Below are positions 37,001-47,530 of a stretch of 64,000 bases of DNA, one piece after another. The translations under genes were made by a program, and so were the position numbers. The notes under the pieces are model-generated. The model was not told where the DNA came from. It saw only the letters and a program-made list of their open reading frames with translations, and made no database searches. The stretch spans positions 50,925,214 to 50,989,213 of the forward strand of contig NC_030381.2 in assembly GCF_001625215.2 (NCBI RefSeq), given 5' to 3'. Position 1 is the first letter of the stretch, and each line of letters starts with the position of its first letter. Source of the stretch: Daucus carota subsp. sativus. Lineage: Eukaryota > Streptophyta > Magnoliopsida > Apiales > Apiaceae.

Positions 37001-39436
37001 GCCACCAGAAAAGATCACTTTCCATTACCTTTCATTGATCAGATGCTTGATAGGTTGGCTGGTCACGAGTACTATTGTCTTCTTGATGGGTATTCAGGGT
37101 ACAATCAAATTTGTATCGCACCAGAGGATCAGGAGAAGACTACTTTCACTTGCCCTTTTGGCACATTTGCTTTCCGTCGTCTATCTTTTGGACTTTGTGG
37201 TGCACCAGCAACTTTTCAGAGATGCATGATGGCTATTTTCTCCGAGATGATTGGTACCAATGTTGAGGTGTTCATGGATGATTTTTCTGTGTTCGGTACT
37301 TCTTATGATGAATGCTTGAACAACTTGACGATGGTGCTGAAAAGATGTGTGGAAACTAATCTCGTTCTTAATTGGGAAAAATGCCACTTCATGGTTCAAG
37401 AAGGCATAATCCTTGGACATAAAGTTTCGAACAAGGGTCTTGAGGTGGATAAAGCTAAGGTGGAGACAATTGAAAATCTTCCTCCACCAATTTCAGTAAA
37501 GGGAATTCGGAGTTTTCTTGGTCACGCGGGTTTCTATCGACGGTTCATCAAGGATTTCTCTAAAATCACCAAACCCTTGTGCAACTTGTTAGAGAAGGAT
37601 GTGCCCTTCAAATTTGATGGAGAGTGCTTGGTTGCGTTTGAAACTCTAAAGAAGAAATTAACCACAGCACCTGTTATTACTGCACCTGATTGGAATGAGC
37701 CTTTCGAGATGATGTGTGATGCTAGTGACTATGCGGTGGGAGCTGTGCTTGGTCAGAGAAAGAATAACATCTTTCATGTGATTTACTATGCTAGCAAAAC
37801 TCTTAATGGTGCTCAGTTGAATTACACTACCACGGAGAAGGAACTACTAGCTATTGTTTATGGATTTGAGAAATTCAGATCTTATTTGCTTGGAACAAAG
37901 GTGTTTGTCTACACTGATCATGCTGCTATTCGGTATCTGGTATCGAAGAAAGACTCGAAACCACGGTTGATTCGATGGGTTCTTTTGCTTCAGGAATTCG
38001 AGTTGGAGATCAAGGATAGAAAGGGCACTGAAAATCAGGTGGCTGATCATCTCTCTCGTTTGGAAGACGAAGCGCGAACATCCAAAGACACCACTCTAAT
38101 TAATGAGTCGTTTCCTGATGAACAATTATTTGGGGTCCAAGAAGAAGAGCCATGGTTTGCGGATATAGTGAATTATCTGGTGAGTAATGTCATCCCTCCC
38201 GATTTGTCGTATGCTCAAAGGAAAAAGTTTCTTCATGAGGCGAAGTGGTATCGTTGGGATGAGCCATTCTTGTTTCGACAAGGTTCAGATCAGATTATCA
38301 GAAGGTGCATTCCATACAGTGAGATTGAAGGAATTTTGCAAGCTTACCACGACTCTACTTATGGGGGACACTATGGAGGACAGAAGACAGCTGCTCGTAT
38401 TCTGCAGGCGGGGTTCTTCTGGCCTACTCTCTTTAAAGACGCTCATCAGTTTGTGTTGAAGTGTGATCGTTGCCAAAGGGTTGGTAATATCTCTAGAAGG
38501 GACGAAATGCCTCTCAATGTACTTCTTGAGGTTGAAATCTTCGATGTGTGGGGTATTGACTTCATGGGACCCTTCATCTCGTCTTGCAATAATCTCTACA
38601 TTCTTCTCGCTGTGGATTACGTGTCTAAATGGGTTGAAGTCAAAGCTTTACCAACCAACACCGCTGCGGTAGTCATCAGTTTTCTTCAGAAGAACATATT
38701 CACTCGTTTTGGTACTCCTCGAGTGATAATCAGTGATGAAGGATCACACTTTTGCAATCGCAAGTTCACAGCGCTGATGGAACGGTTTGGTATCAATCAT
38801 AGAGTTGCCACAGCCTATCATCCTCAAACGAATGGGCAAGCTGAGGTATCTAATCGTGAAATCAAGCGAATCCTAGAGAAAGTTGTAAGTCCTTCAAGGA
38901 AAGATTGGGCGTTGAAGCTTGATGAGGCCGTCTGGGCCTATAGAACGGCGTATAAGACTCCATTGGGGATGTCACCTTTTCAGTTGGTCTATGGAAAAGC
39001 ATGTCATTTGCCCGCGGAGTTAGAGCACAAAGCATATTGGGCTTTAAAGAAATTAAATTTTGATATGACAGCTGCTGGTGAGAAAAGAATGCTTCAAATT
39101 AATGAACTCGACGAGTTTAGGCTTCAGGCGTACGAAAACAATAAACTCTACAAGGAAAAAGTGAAGAGATGGCATGATAGGAAGTTGGTGCAAAAGGACT
39201 TTTTCATTGGCCAACAAGTGTTACTTTTTAACTCTCGTCTAAGGCTATTCCCGGGAAAGTTGAAGTCTAGATGGTCGGGTCCTTTCACAATAAAGACGGT
39301 GTTTCCACATGGAGTAATTGAAATATATGAAACAACACCGGAGGAATCATTTAAAGTGAATGGACAAAGATTGAAGCCATATTTCGGAGGACCGGTGAAT
39401 CGCGAGTCGGTAAGCACCATCCTCACTATTATTTAA
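34040..39436 (+). CDS. gag-pol polyprotein of the Athila-type element
   Basis: Single open frame of 1798 residues. Parts in order: Athila-type gag (about 1-430, with IRLRLFPFSLRDKAKGWLHS), a hydrophilic linker, aspartic protease (about 600-720), reverse transcriptase (about 920-1100), RNase H (about 1200-1310) and integrase (about 1410-1690). It looks whole as a fossil copy of a recent insertion. Transposon gene, not a host function. Confidence 0.93.
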   Translation: MRTRSQARKEALIKEELEEIDTMGDQPPAVNIPKALKAFSEPKINDIQSSIVRPAIQANTFEIKPSTIQMVQNSVQFGGSPTEDPNTHIRDFIEICDTFKFNGVTDDAIRLRLFPFSLRDKAKGWLHSLPAGSITTWEDLAQKFLTKFFPMAKTAAIRNAITQFSQLSGETLCEAWERYKEMLRKCPHHGMPDWMVINCFYNGLGPQSRPMLDAASGGALWAKSYDEAYELIEMMAANEYQNPTQRLHQGKAAGILDVDATTAIAAQLKALTMKVDSLANLGNQQPPSVCELCAGAHSSDQCAISSESAQFVSNFQRSQQPAPATYHPNNRNHPNFSWSNNQNYMPQQQQQFQQQGSRPFNPSGFQQQFAPRQQFHPPGFQQQNHGVAGQSSNERSELEELRLMVKSQSVSIKTLENQIGQIANALINRPQGTLPSDTEANPGKKEVKEQVQAVTLRSGKVTKDKESATERNKEESDQQVETPVLSSESDSGKTVVEADKNKVNEEASKESTEKSSPKTDTGVKQVYPPPPFPKRLQKHKLDKQFAKFLEVFKKLQINIPFAEALEQMPSYAKFMKGILSRKLKLEELETVALTEECSAVLQQKLPPKLKDPGSFTIPCTIGQLSFDKCLCDLGASINLMPLSIFLQLGLPELKPTNMSLQLADRSITYPRGIVEDVLVKVDKLIFPADFVILDFEEDKKIPIILGRPFLATGRTLIDVQKGELTMRVQDQMVTFNVFNAIKLPSDEEECFKVDMLEAAAHSEIDNRLKTDILERVLSGDSEFGDEEEEEHLQYLNASPWRRRMDPPIESLGLSELKDSHEKMKPSIVEAPKLELKQLPEHLRYAFLGEASTLPVIIASNLSGIEEEKLLRILREFKSAIGWTIADIKGISPSYCQHKILIEEGSKPTVEHQRRLNPIMKEVVKKEILKWLDAGIIYPISDSSWVSPVQCVPKKGGMTVVANEKNELIPTRTVTGWRICMDYRKLNKATRKDHFPLPFIDQMLDRLAGHEYYCLLDGYSGYNQICIAPEDQEKTTFTCPFGTFAFRRLSFGLCGAPATFQRCMMAIFSEMIGTNVEVFMDDFSVFGTSYDECLNNLTMVLKRCVETNLVLNWEKCHFMVQEGIILGHKVSNKGLEVDKAKVETIENLPPPISVKGIRSFLGHAGFYRRFIKDFSKITKPLCNLLEKDVPFKFDGECLVAFETLKKKLTTAPVITAPDWNEPFEMMCDASDYAVGAVLGQRKNNIFHVIYYASKTLNGAQLNYTTTEKELLAIVYGFEKFRSYLLGTKVFVYTDHAAIRYLVSKKDSKPRLIRWVLLLQEFELEIKDRKGTENQVADHLSRLEDEARTSKDTTLINESFPDEQLFGVQEEEPWFADIVNYLVSNVIPPDLSYAQRKKFLHEAKWYRWDEPFLFRQGSDQIIRRCIPYSEIEGILQAYHDSTYGGHYGGQKTAARILQAGFFWPTLFKDAHQFVLKCDRCQRVGNISRRDEMPLNVLLEVEIFDVWGIDFMGPFISSCNNLYILLAVDYVSKWVEVKALPTNTAAVVISFLQKNIFTRFGTPRVIISDEGSHFCNRKFTALMERFGINHRVATAYHPQTNGQAEVSNREIKRILEKVVSPSRKDWALKLDEAVWAYRTAYKTPLGMSPFQLVYGKACHLPAELEHKAYWALKKLNFDMTAAGEKRMLQINELDEFRLQAYENNKLYKEKVKRWHDRKLVQKDFFIGQQVLLFNSRLRLFPGKLKSRWSGPFTIKTVFPHGVIEIYETTPEESFKVNGQRLKPYFGGPVNRESVSTILTII

Positions 39437-39452
39437 TTCTTGGGACTTCACG

Positions 39453-40104
39453 TCAAGCTAATGACGGTAAACAAGCGCTTCGTGGGAGGCAACCCACGCG
39501 TTTTACTGTTTTAATTTTTTTAGAAAAAAAAAAAAAAAATTTGGAGTTAGAAAAATTTTTGGGCGAAATACCACTGACCGAATGGGGCAGGTGCGCCAAA
39601 AATCGGGGCACCCGCGCCAAAAGGCCAGCGGATTCGCGCCTGGGGCTGCCAATCTCGCGCACCCGCGCCACGCGCAGCGCACCCGCGCGAGCGGCGCGCC
39701 TGCGCCGTGGCCGGGGCGCCTGCGCTGCTTCGGCAGTGTGGCTCCTGGGCACTTATAAAAAAAAAAAAAAAAAATTTTCTGCTCGTTTTTTGGCCTTCCC
39801 AGCTCGTTTTTTGGTAATCCCAGCACTCATATCCTATTCCAAAAACCTAGTTTAAGCCCCTAACCTCCCCCAACTCAACCCCAACTCCATACCCTTCCAT
39901 CTCCACATCTATACATACATATACTTACAAATCCATACACACCCACAAGCACAATCTCATCTCTTTATTCAAACACACTTCTTCCTAATCCAATTCAACT
40001 ACTACATCCTTATACATTCACCAATTTACACAATCCTACACTACTTCCTCTCTTTTATCTAAATCTTCCTAAAATCTCTACACCCACTACACACATTCAA
40101 ACCC
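39453..40104. other. Spacer between the two frames of the Athila-type element
   Basis: Poly-A runs flank a GC-rich stretch (about 39585-39750) built from 'gcgcacccgcgc'-like strings, echoing the 'gggcacccgcccc' motif of the LTRs. No protein is supported. Confidence 0.55.
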
Positions 40105-41298
40105 ATGGCACCCAAAAGAGCGAGGAGAGCCGAAGGTAGTAGTGTGCGAGCCACATCTACGGATTCATCGAGTTTGGGGGTTGAGGTTGCTAAGTTTACA
40201 ACTCCGGAGGCTCGAGAGGAGTTTACTCGGCTTTTGGGGAAGCCTATTGCTAAGGAGAGGGGGTTCTTACCGTCACCGGCTGATGGTGAGTTGGTGCAGA
40301 TGATTCGGAATAGGGGGTGGGAGTCTTTTTGTGAGGCACCGGCACCGGTGCCGATGAGTATTGTGCGGGAGTTTTATGCTAATGCCCGAGCGGATCAAAA
40401 CGGGTATTCGGTTGTTAGGGGGTTGACTGTGGATTATACCTTGGAGACAATCCAAGAGCTTATTGGGGGCACTGAGATGGAGTCCACTCAGGATGATTGG
40501 GTGAGAAAGGACAAACGGAACATTGATTTAGATCAAATTGTCTATGAGCTATGCATTCCGGGTACTACGTGGAAGCGTAATCCGTCTACTACTGTGAGAG
40601 CCACTTTCCCTGCCTCTACTATGAACAGGTATGCTCGAGCTTGGAACCTGTTTATTTGCCATAGTATTATGCCATCGGGACACCACCACGATGTCACTGT
40701 CGATCGGGCTATATTGTTGTATGGGATTCTGAGTGGGAAGTATGTCGATATTGCATACGTCATCCACCAGAACATTATGAGATTTTTGAGGAGTCGCACT
40801 GGAGTGGCTATACCTCACGCGACGATAGTGACCAAGTTATGTACTGCAGTGGGTGTTCGGTGGTCAGCAGATGAGCAGTTGCAGATGCCGGGTGCCGCTA
40901 TTGATCATGCTCTTATAGAGCGGCTACCTGAGTGGCCGGGTGGTCACGCCAGCCTTCGAGGATTGGGATATAGAGATGCCGATGGTAGACGGATGAGAGC
41001 ACCACCTCCAGTTTCACCAGTTCGAGAGATTGCGGGGCCTTCTGAGCTCGTGGAGAGCTCTGGTACGGGGCGCCGTGGTTTCAGTGATTCACAGTTTAGG
41101 CGGCTCGCGAGGCGTATGGATACTATGCATGATATGCATAGCCGTTTTGCGAGGGATTTGACACAGGCGTTGGGGACTGCTTTTCGTGCTACGGGCGTAG
41201 ACGTGGAGTGGCCTGTGTTCGGTGCAGATATGATTTATCCTCCAGCTGACTCTTCACCCGATGGGGGTGAGGAGAGTGATCGTTCTGACTCCTTATAG
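40105..41298 (+). CDS. Extra 3' frame of the Athila-type element (plant transposon protein type)
   Basis: 397 residues, downstream of pol, in the place where Athila relatives carry their third frame. The body (EFYANARADQNGYSVVRG, then NRYARAWNLFICHSIMPSGH) resembles the 'putative plant transposon protein' domain found in this position in many plants. Function in the element is unknown; sometimes called env-like by position only. Confidence 0.75.
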   Translation: MAPKRARRAEGSSVRATSTDSSSLGVEVAKFTTPEAREEFTRLLGKPIAKERGFLPSPADGELVQMIRNRGWESFCEAPAPVPMSIVREFYANARADQNGYSVVRGLTVDYTLETIQELIGGTEMESTQDDWVRKDKRNIDLDQIVYELCIPGTTWKRNPSTTVRATFPASTMNRYARAWNLFICHSIMPSGHHHDVTVDRAILLYGILSGKYVDIAYVIHQNIMRFLRSRTGVAIPHATIVTKLCTAVGVRWSADEQLQMPGAAIDHALIERLPEWPGGHASLRGLGYRDADGRRMRAPPPVSPVREIAGPSELVESSGTGRRGFSDSQFRRLARRMDTMHDMHSRFARDLTQALGTAFRATGVDVEWPVFGADMIYPPADSSPDGGEESDRSDSL

Positions 41299-42446
41299 GT
41301 ACATTCGATCCTTTTTATCACCTTCAATGAGGACATTGAAGATTTTAAGTTTGGGGGTGGTAATCTAAGGACTAGTATATAGTATATAGTGTGTGCATAT
41401 AGGTTGCATGTGGCATATAGTTTAGAATATTATCTCATATTGTTTGAATAGTTAGTATGTGTTAGTAGTTTCATATAGTTGCGTTGCATGAATCATGAAA
41501 GTTGTCTTCCAAGTTAATTTCCTATGATGAGTTTATGTGCATAATTTCTTGGCTAGTAGTTTCGATCATATGTGATGCCGTGTTACTTGAAAACTGCTTG
41601 TGTGGAAATTGTAATTACACTTATGCTCTAGAGATAAGACTTAGACTAACTTATTTCTTGAGTCCTTGCGTTGAGTCGGGCGTAGAGTTTGGAGTATTCC
41701 CTTTTTGAAATTAGAGTTTGTAAATCTTAAGTTTGGGGGAGTTAAGGAATGAATATGCCTTTCTAAAAAAAAAAAAAAAAAGAAAAAAAGAAGAAAAAAA
41801 ATATCAGGTACTCCTTTGAGATCAATAGGTAGAATGCAATGCCATGTGAAAGGGACGATCCATGTACTTGTGCTGGTATTAAGTGCAAATGTATTAGAAT
41901 AAGCAAATTCTTGGTGACCTTTCACAACCTTTGATTACTGGAGAATTACTTGATTAAAAAAAAAAAGGGAAAGAAAAAATAGAAAAGAGAAGTCGAATGG
42001 CGGTCGTGACTCACTTACACTGAGAAGCGTCCCAACCTTAGACTTAGCAAGAAAAAGAAAAAAAATAGAAAAATAGGAGAGGCATAGGAATTCTTTAATG
42101 ACCCTAAGTGTTAGTTGACTCTTTAGTAAAGAAGTGTTTAAGCCTGATTCTGATTAACGGCTCATAGTGAGGACTCTGTTGAAGTTTGATAGTCTTTGTT
42201 TTGTTTCGTTAGAGAGCATGTTAGCACACACGATGCACTTCACACTAGTAGTGGAAGAGGACATGGCTAATGTGTGAAAGAGATGAATGCCGAGAATGTT
42301 GCATATTTTGAGGATGCTATGTTAACAAGGATTACACTTCATGATTCACTTAGATGTAGGCATTTAGTTGCATTCATGCATTGTATTATTAGAAATTGTG
42401 TGTGTGTCTATGCTTGAGGACAAGCATCGGTTTAAGTTTGGGGGTG
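41299..42446. other. 3' non-coding part of the Athila-type element
   Basis: Contains several 'aagtttggggg' purine-rich tracts (about 41348, 41728 and the last one, 42435-42446, directly ahead of the right LTR, which would be the working polypurine tract). A-rich runs lie near 41765-41800 and 41956-42000. Confidence 0.6.
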
Positions 42447-43753
42447 TGATAAGTGGATTTTATATCCACTTGGAAGCCTTCGTTTTGACTTAAATGGATG
42501 ATTTGGCCTCAAGCTTTTGATATTTTTGATATGTTTTAGTGTAATGTTGTGCAGGTTTCTTTGGAGGAGAACGAAGAGGAGATTCATAGCTTTCAGTGAA
42601 AAAAAACGGCGAAGCAATCGGATGCGCGAGTCAAAAGTTATGGACAAAGAAGTGGGCTGCGGAATTGGGGCACCCGCCCCAAATCTGGGGCACCCGCCCC
42701 AAACTGGCAGCGAAAATTAAGCCATTGGACCGTTTCTGATCCGTTGCAAGGCCCGTTCGCTGGGGAAGTTTAAGAAAGGCTTTGGGGGATTAAAAACATA
42801 ACCTAGAATCATTCCAAGGAGCACGTGACGGCTACGGAGAAGATCAAGATCAAATTTCATAGCTTTTACTTTTGTAATTCTTCGAAGTAGGCGTAACTTT
42901 GGATGCTCGTTTCGGATTTGTTTCTTAACTCTTATTCTAGTACTTTTAGTTTGTTTTTCTTATTCAGTACCATGTTTACATTCAAACCCATGATGATGAG
43001 AAGTTCGATTATGAACTAATCATTATCATGGGATTTTAGCGGATTTATCGATGAATTTCAGTAGTTAATTTGCCTTGTTCATATGTGATGGTTTGATTTC
43101 CTCGTATTGGTTGTGCTTATTCGTCTTGGATGCGTAGCTAACATCTAAGATTGCTTGTTAATCTTTATTGAAGCGACAGTGGATATATTGATTTAGAACT
43201 TGCCATGCGAGCATAGGTTTCGTGTTCGATAACATGACTTGTGATGTGATTTTAACCATCTTGCATCGCCCTATGTAATCTTGATAGATAACTTGCTCTT
43301 CAACCATTATGTTTTCAAATTCTATAGACATATAGGGTCTAAGCATAATTGGTGTCTGTTTACCTTCTATCGTAGTTGTGGATGTGTAGCAGTATGGTGC
43401 ACGTATAACGACAGTTAGCGTGTATCAGTTTCGTGTTATCTGATTAGTTATCAACCATTACAATCGAATAAGGTAGAACTATGAATGAAGTTGTTAATGA
43501 AGCTAGAATCCCATGTTTTATTCTCATTAGTAAATCGTTATTCTCTTAGTTGATAATTCTTAGTTTCATAATTCAAATAGGATTAGTAAATAGAAAACCA
43601 ACCCCAATTTGATATTTGTCTAAGCATTGAATAATAATCATACATTGGTGCATAAGTGCATATTTCTGAATACACCAGTCTCTGTGGGTACGAACTTGAA
43701 TTATATTCTATATTACTTGTGACCACGTATACTTGCGTGATTTTGTGCGAACA
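42447..43753 (+). repeat. Right LTR of the Athila-type element
   Basis: 1307 bp, same length as the left LTR and identical by eye except for one base. Confidence 0.95.
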
Positions 43754-44029
43754 TATATGGATTAGAAAAACTAGAGGTTCTAAAAGAAATTGTATACTCA
43801 TACCAACATATATTTGAAATTACCAAGAAAGAAACATGTTCTATCTAAAATAAATAACAAAGATAATTTTGAATATTTACCTTCGGAGCAATATAAAAAC
43901 TTAAACAAACTTTGTTAAGTTGAGATTTGGTGAATTTGATAAATGAACGAATTATCAAGTCTAACGCAAACGAATATAAAGTACTATAACATTAAGTATA
44001 GAGTGTAAATTAATAAATTCGGGGTCAAT

Positions 44030-46205
44030 TGATTAGTCCATATTTTTGCATATTTAAGTGCCTATTTTTTGTTTATTTTCGTAGTATTAATCGCTTATTT
44101 ATTTTATTTCAGGAAATTGTAGATAAATAAAGAAAGAAGAGAAAATGCAAGAAAAAGAAGAAAAGGGAAAAGAAAAGAAGAAAAAAAGAGTTGGCAACTA
44201 AGGGACACATGGAAGGCCACAATCTTCCCAACACACAAGGCACATGGATGGTCAAGATTGAGCCACCCTACCCCTAAACCCTAATTCTTTAGTTATAAAT
44301 ACCCCTCTTCTTTTACTTGTAATCACCAACCTACCAACCTAGAAAACCTAGCCACCTACTCTCCTTTTCTACCTAGTCATTTCTATAGTTAGTATCTTAG
44401 ATAGATTTACATTTTGCTAGCCCCAATTTCCTTTCCAAGCTTGTATACACTTTTCAATTTCTATGCAAATCTCTTTTATTTAATCTTGTATTGTCTTCTT
44501 AATTTATGTTCTCCAAGTGAAATGTTGCTTCTTAGTACCACCATATGCTTAATTGCTTTTTGGGAAAAAAAGAAGTCATTGAGCTTGTGATTAGTGTAGA
44601 TCTCTATTTAGATTTAATTTTTGGAAGAAGCTTAAAATTCTAGCACAAAATCAATTTGTGTTAGGGTTTAAGTCTAAAACCCCAAATTCATCATATTACT
44701 AGCTTTATTAATCTAAGTGCAAGTGTTAAATTAAAAATCAACTCCCTTGTTTCGTTTATTTTACTAAACGATCTCCTTTTCTTAATTAATATATACAAAC
44801 CCCTTCCCCTGTTCCCGGTCGTTTCATACTCAAATCTTCTCTGTGTCGAGTCGCTGCTTGGGTTATTTAGTTCCGTCTGGGTTTCGAAGTTTTGTATCTG
44901 CATAAGCTGTGTTCTGTTCTTTAGTCAGAGTTTTGTTTAGTTAGATTCATAGTCGCGATTTCTGTTTGTCGAGTTTCAACCGAGTTATGTTGACACCTGT
45001 TTTTGTTGAGATTTTGATTTCCATTTTGAGTTCTGTCTTGCTGTTTTGGCGAGTCACAGCTGAGCTGTAGTTTTCTAATTTCCGAGTTCTTCACCGAGTT
45101 TGTCACTTCGTTTTACTGAGTCATCGAGTCCTGCTGTTTTCAGTGTTTCGATTTTCTTGTTCTGTTTCGTTTTGCTGGTTGCTTTGTGTTTAGCTGGGTT
45201 TGTTTAGCGACTGTGCCGAGTTGTTCTTGAGTTCGATTTATGAGTTTGAGCTGTTTTCGTCTCTGAATCAGTTTCTTTGAGTCGTTAATCTGAGTAGTTT
45301 GTGTGCTGGTTTTATCGCGTTGTTGGGTTTTGTTCTAAGTCGAGTAACGTCGAGTTCATACTGTAGTTGTAGCTGAGTATTCTCGAGTCATTGCTTGTCG
45401 ATTGTTTGAGTCAGTTTTTAGTTCTGGTTTTGTACTATGCTCGCTCAGAGTCGCTTTGGGTTGTATTTTGCCGATTTGCAGTTGTGTTGATTTGTAGTTA
45501 GTCTGTTTTTGCTGTGTTTTGGGTTAGATGTCGCCGAGTAGCTGAGTTTCTGAGCCTGCGTTTTAGTTCCTTTCTGTTTGTTGATTGAGATTTCGAGTAC
45601 TGAGTTTATGGCTGAGTTATAGTTCTGGTGTTGAGTTGCTGAGTCAGTGTCGAGTTTGTGAGTGATTTTTCTATTTCTGCTGGTTTGTAATGCGGCCGAG
45701 TTTACAGAGTATGTTTAGGTGATAGTATAGACAGGGTTTGTGCTGCGATTTAATTAGTTTTGAAATGTTGAGTTTGATTTTGAGTCCAGCCAAGTAGGTT
45801 TGTTTTTATCGAGCACCAGGTGTGGTTTTCTTTATGTTTTGTTTATTGACTTGTTGATTTGGCTAGTCATATTTAATCATGTCTACATTGTGCCAAAAAC
45901 TCTCCATAAACAAATCAATTGGCTTCGTTTTGTTAAATAGCTTTCTGGAGATAATTGGATTAATTAATTAGTTGACAATTATTTAGGTTAATTAGTTTCT
46001 TTTCCTTTTTCTTTGTTGTTTGACTTGATAATTTTAGACTTAATTTAGAAAAATCCTTTTTCCACAAAATCAAATTGTTCTAATTCGCCTAGATTATTAA
46101 TTTAAGGTTGCGAGAATAAAATTTAATCCCTGTGGAACGAATCATAAATATTAAAACGGTGATCGTGCGCTTGCGATTTTATAAGATATAGTTTCGAGCA
46201 CATCA
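44030..46205. mobile_element. Solo LTR, 2176 bp
   Basis: Starts TGATTAGTCC, ends GAGCACATCA (TG...CA) and is flanked by tcaat on both sides (44025-44029, 46206-46210). Copy 2 has the uninterrupted sequence 'ggggtcaatcacctataacg' at about 58261-58280, proving both ends. It has no coding part and the near-end phrase 'atccctgtggaacga' is common near plant LTR 3' ends. A solo LTR left by recombination between two LTRs is the simplest reading; a non-coding LTR-type element is the alternative. It contains a purine-rich tract (44120-44200) and a long G/T-rich tract with repeated CGAGT (about 44870-45800). Confidence 0.8.
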
Positions 46206-46929
46206 TCAATCACCTATAACGCACAGTTATTGTATAAACATAAAGTCCAACATACAAATCCACACAGCTAATAGGAAAAAAGCTCCGAAGAAATACTTCA
46301 ATATCACTTTGAGAGTAAAGTGTCTTTGAAACAAAAATAATAAGATATCATAGGTACAACTAGTCATAAGAAGAAAAGAGAATTAATTGTATATTTGATT
46401 TGATTTGCATCCAGTTTTTGCTTTGATTTGATTTACATATTATTTTTACTTTGTGTGTTAAAGAGTCTATGTTAACTTTTATATATGTTGATTTACAACT
46501 ATTTTGCGTAATTATTCATTATGGACCACTGGATATTATGCATAATCAATCCATTTTATCCTTAATTTTACATAATACCATAATGTTGTGCAACGGTAAA
46601 AAATTCCGACACACGCTTTTACTAGATTAGTTTTGAATTTTGGTTTCTATGGACTTTCGATTTTGACTGCCACGGACGTTTGATTTGCTCTTGTTAAACA
46701 TTTATCATTTGATCTGTTTGTTTAGTTTGTGTGAATGTTAATTATATGATAATTGTTATTGTTCTTGTGTTTTTGTTAAGAAAACCCAGAAAACCGACCG
46801 ACCGACTAAGTCATAAACGACCGTGTATACCGTTGCATTCTCCAGAAAACCGACCAAGTATCTAGATTCTTGTTTACTAGAAATGCATTTTTTTCGAGAG
46901 TAAGTATAACTGTAGGGTTTCACTATGAC

Positions 46930-47286
46930 ATCTCGAACAGAGCAGCAGGTAGAAGATGATATACGATTTGTAAAGTTGCAATTAGAAGAACTTGCAATTA
47001 AGGAAGCACTAGAGAAAAAAAAGATGATATACGATTTGTAAAGTTGCAATTAGAAGAACTTGCAATTAAGGAAGCACTAGAGAAAAAAAACATGGAAGGA
47101 AAAATAGATAAGCTTTATGTTGATTTTACTTCTTATATTGGTGAAGTTCACCAAGGATCAGATGAAAAATAGGCTGAAGATATTGAAAAACTAATCAATA
47201 GTAGTGTCACCCAAGCATCGAAATCCAAGAAAAAAGGCAAGACTAGCTTCAAGGAAAAAGGCAAGGCAGAACCAAAACAGAAGTGA
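46930..47286 (+). pseudogene. Broken coding-like stretch, lysine/glutamate-rich, family unknown
   Basis: Begins ATGACATCTCG and reads MTSRTEQQVEDDIRFVKLQL, later SSVTQASKSKKKGKTSF. It is interrupted, and a 68 bp piece (46955-47022) is repeated in tandem (47023-47090). Copy 2 has the same stretch, also broken, at about 59077-59312. It may come from a mobile element or from a host gene; I do not recognise it. Confidence 0.35.
46955..47090. repeat. 68 bp tandem duplication
   Basis: Two head-to-tail units starting 'gatgatatacgatttgtaaa' at 46955 and 47023. Copy 2 of the block has only one, partial, so it arose after the block duplication. Confidence 0.8.
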
Positions 47287-47394
47287 AAAAGATAAATTGC
47301 TAAGTAGAATATCCAAAATTAAGTCTCAGTTCATTTAACAGTTGTGAATCTTGTTGGTTTCTGATAGGTTTTTTCATAGAATCTTAGTTCATTT

Positions 47395-47530
47395 GACGGT
47401 TTGGTGTATCTTTCAAATACTGATGTTAAAAGTCTTATCTGAATTAGACTTGAATGTCTCATACTGAGAAGTTAGCATATACAACATGTTTTCCATAACC
47501 TCCTCCGTTTCTTCCATCAATAGTTCACAT
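47395..47530 (-). mobile_element. Ty1/copia gag fossil fragment
   Basis: Minus-strand traces of a copia-type gag (YETFKSNPDETLTSVFERYT is the clearer form in the duplicate at 59377-59583). Short and broken; no LTRs nearby. Confidence 0.4.

Larger units (their letters stand above)
32594..43753 (+). mobile_element. Athila-type Ty3/gypsy LTR retrotransposon, looks whole, very young
   Basis: 11,160 bp with two LTRs of 1307 bp each (TG...CA ends), target duplication tatat at 32589-32593 and 43754-43758, a primer-binding site matching tRNA-Asp, a long gag-pol frame, an extra 3' frame typical of Athila relatives, and a purine-rich tract ahead of the right LTR. One difference between the LTRs was seen by eye; at usual plant rates that is on the order of tens of thousands of years. 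It lies in copy 1 of the segmental duplication; the empty counterpart is at about 57993-57999 in copy 2. Confidence 0.93.

Noticed and set aside
39503-39855. Arginine/alanine-rich frames in the GC-rich spacer of the Athila-type element
   Set aside because: Low-complexity translation of GCGC-rich repeats in several frames; no evidence of a gene.
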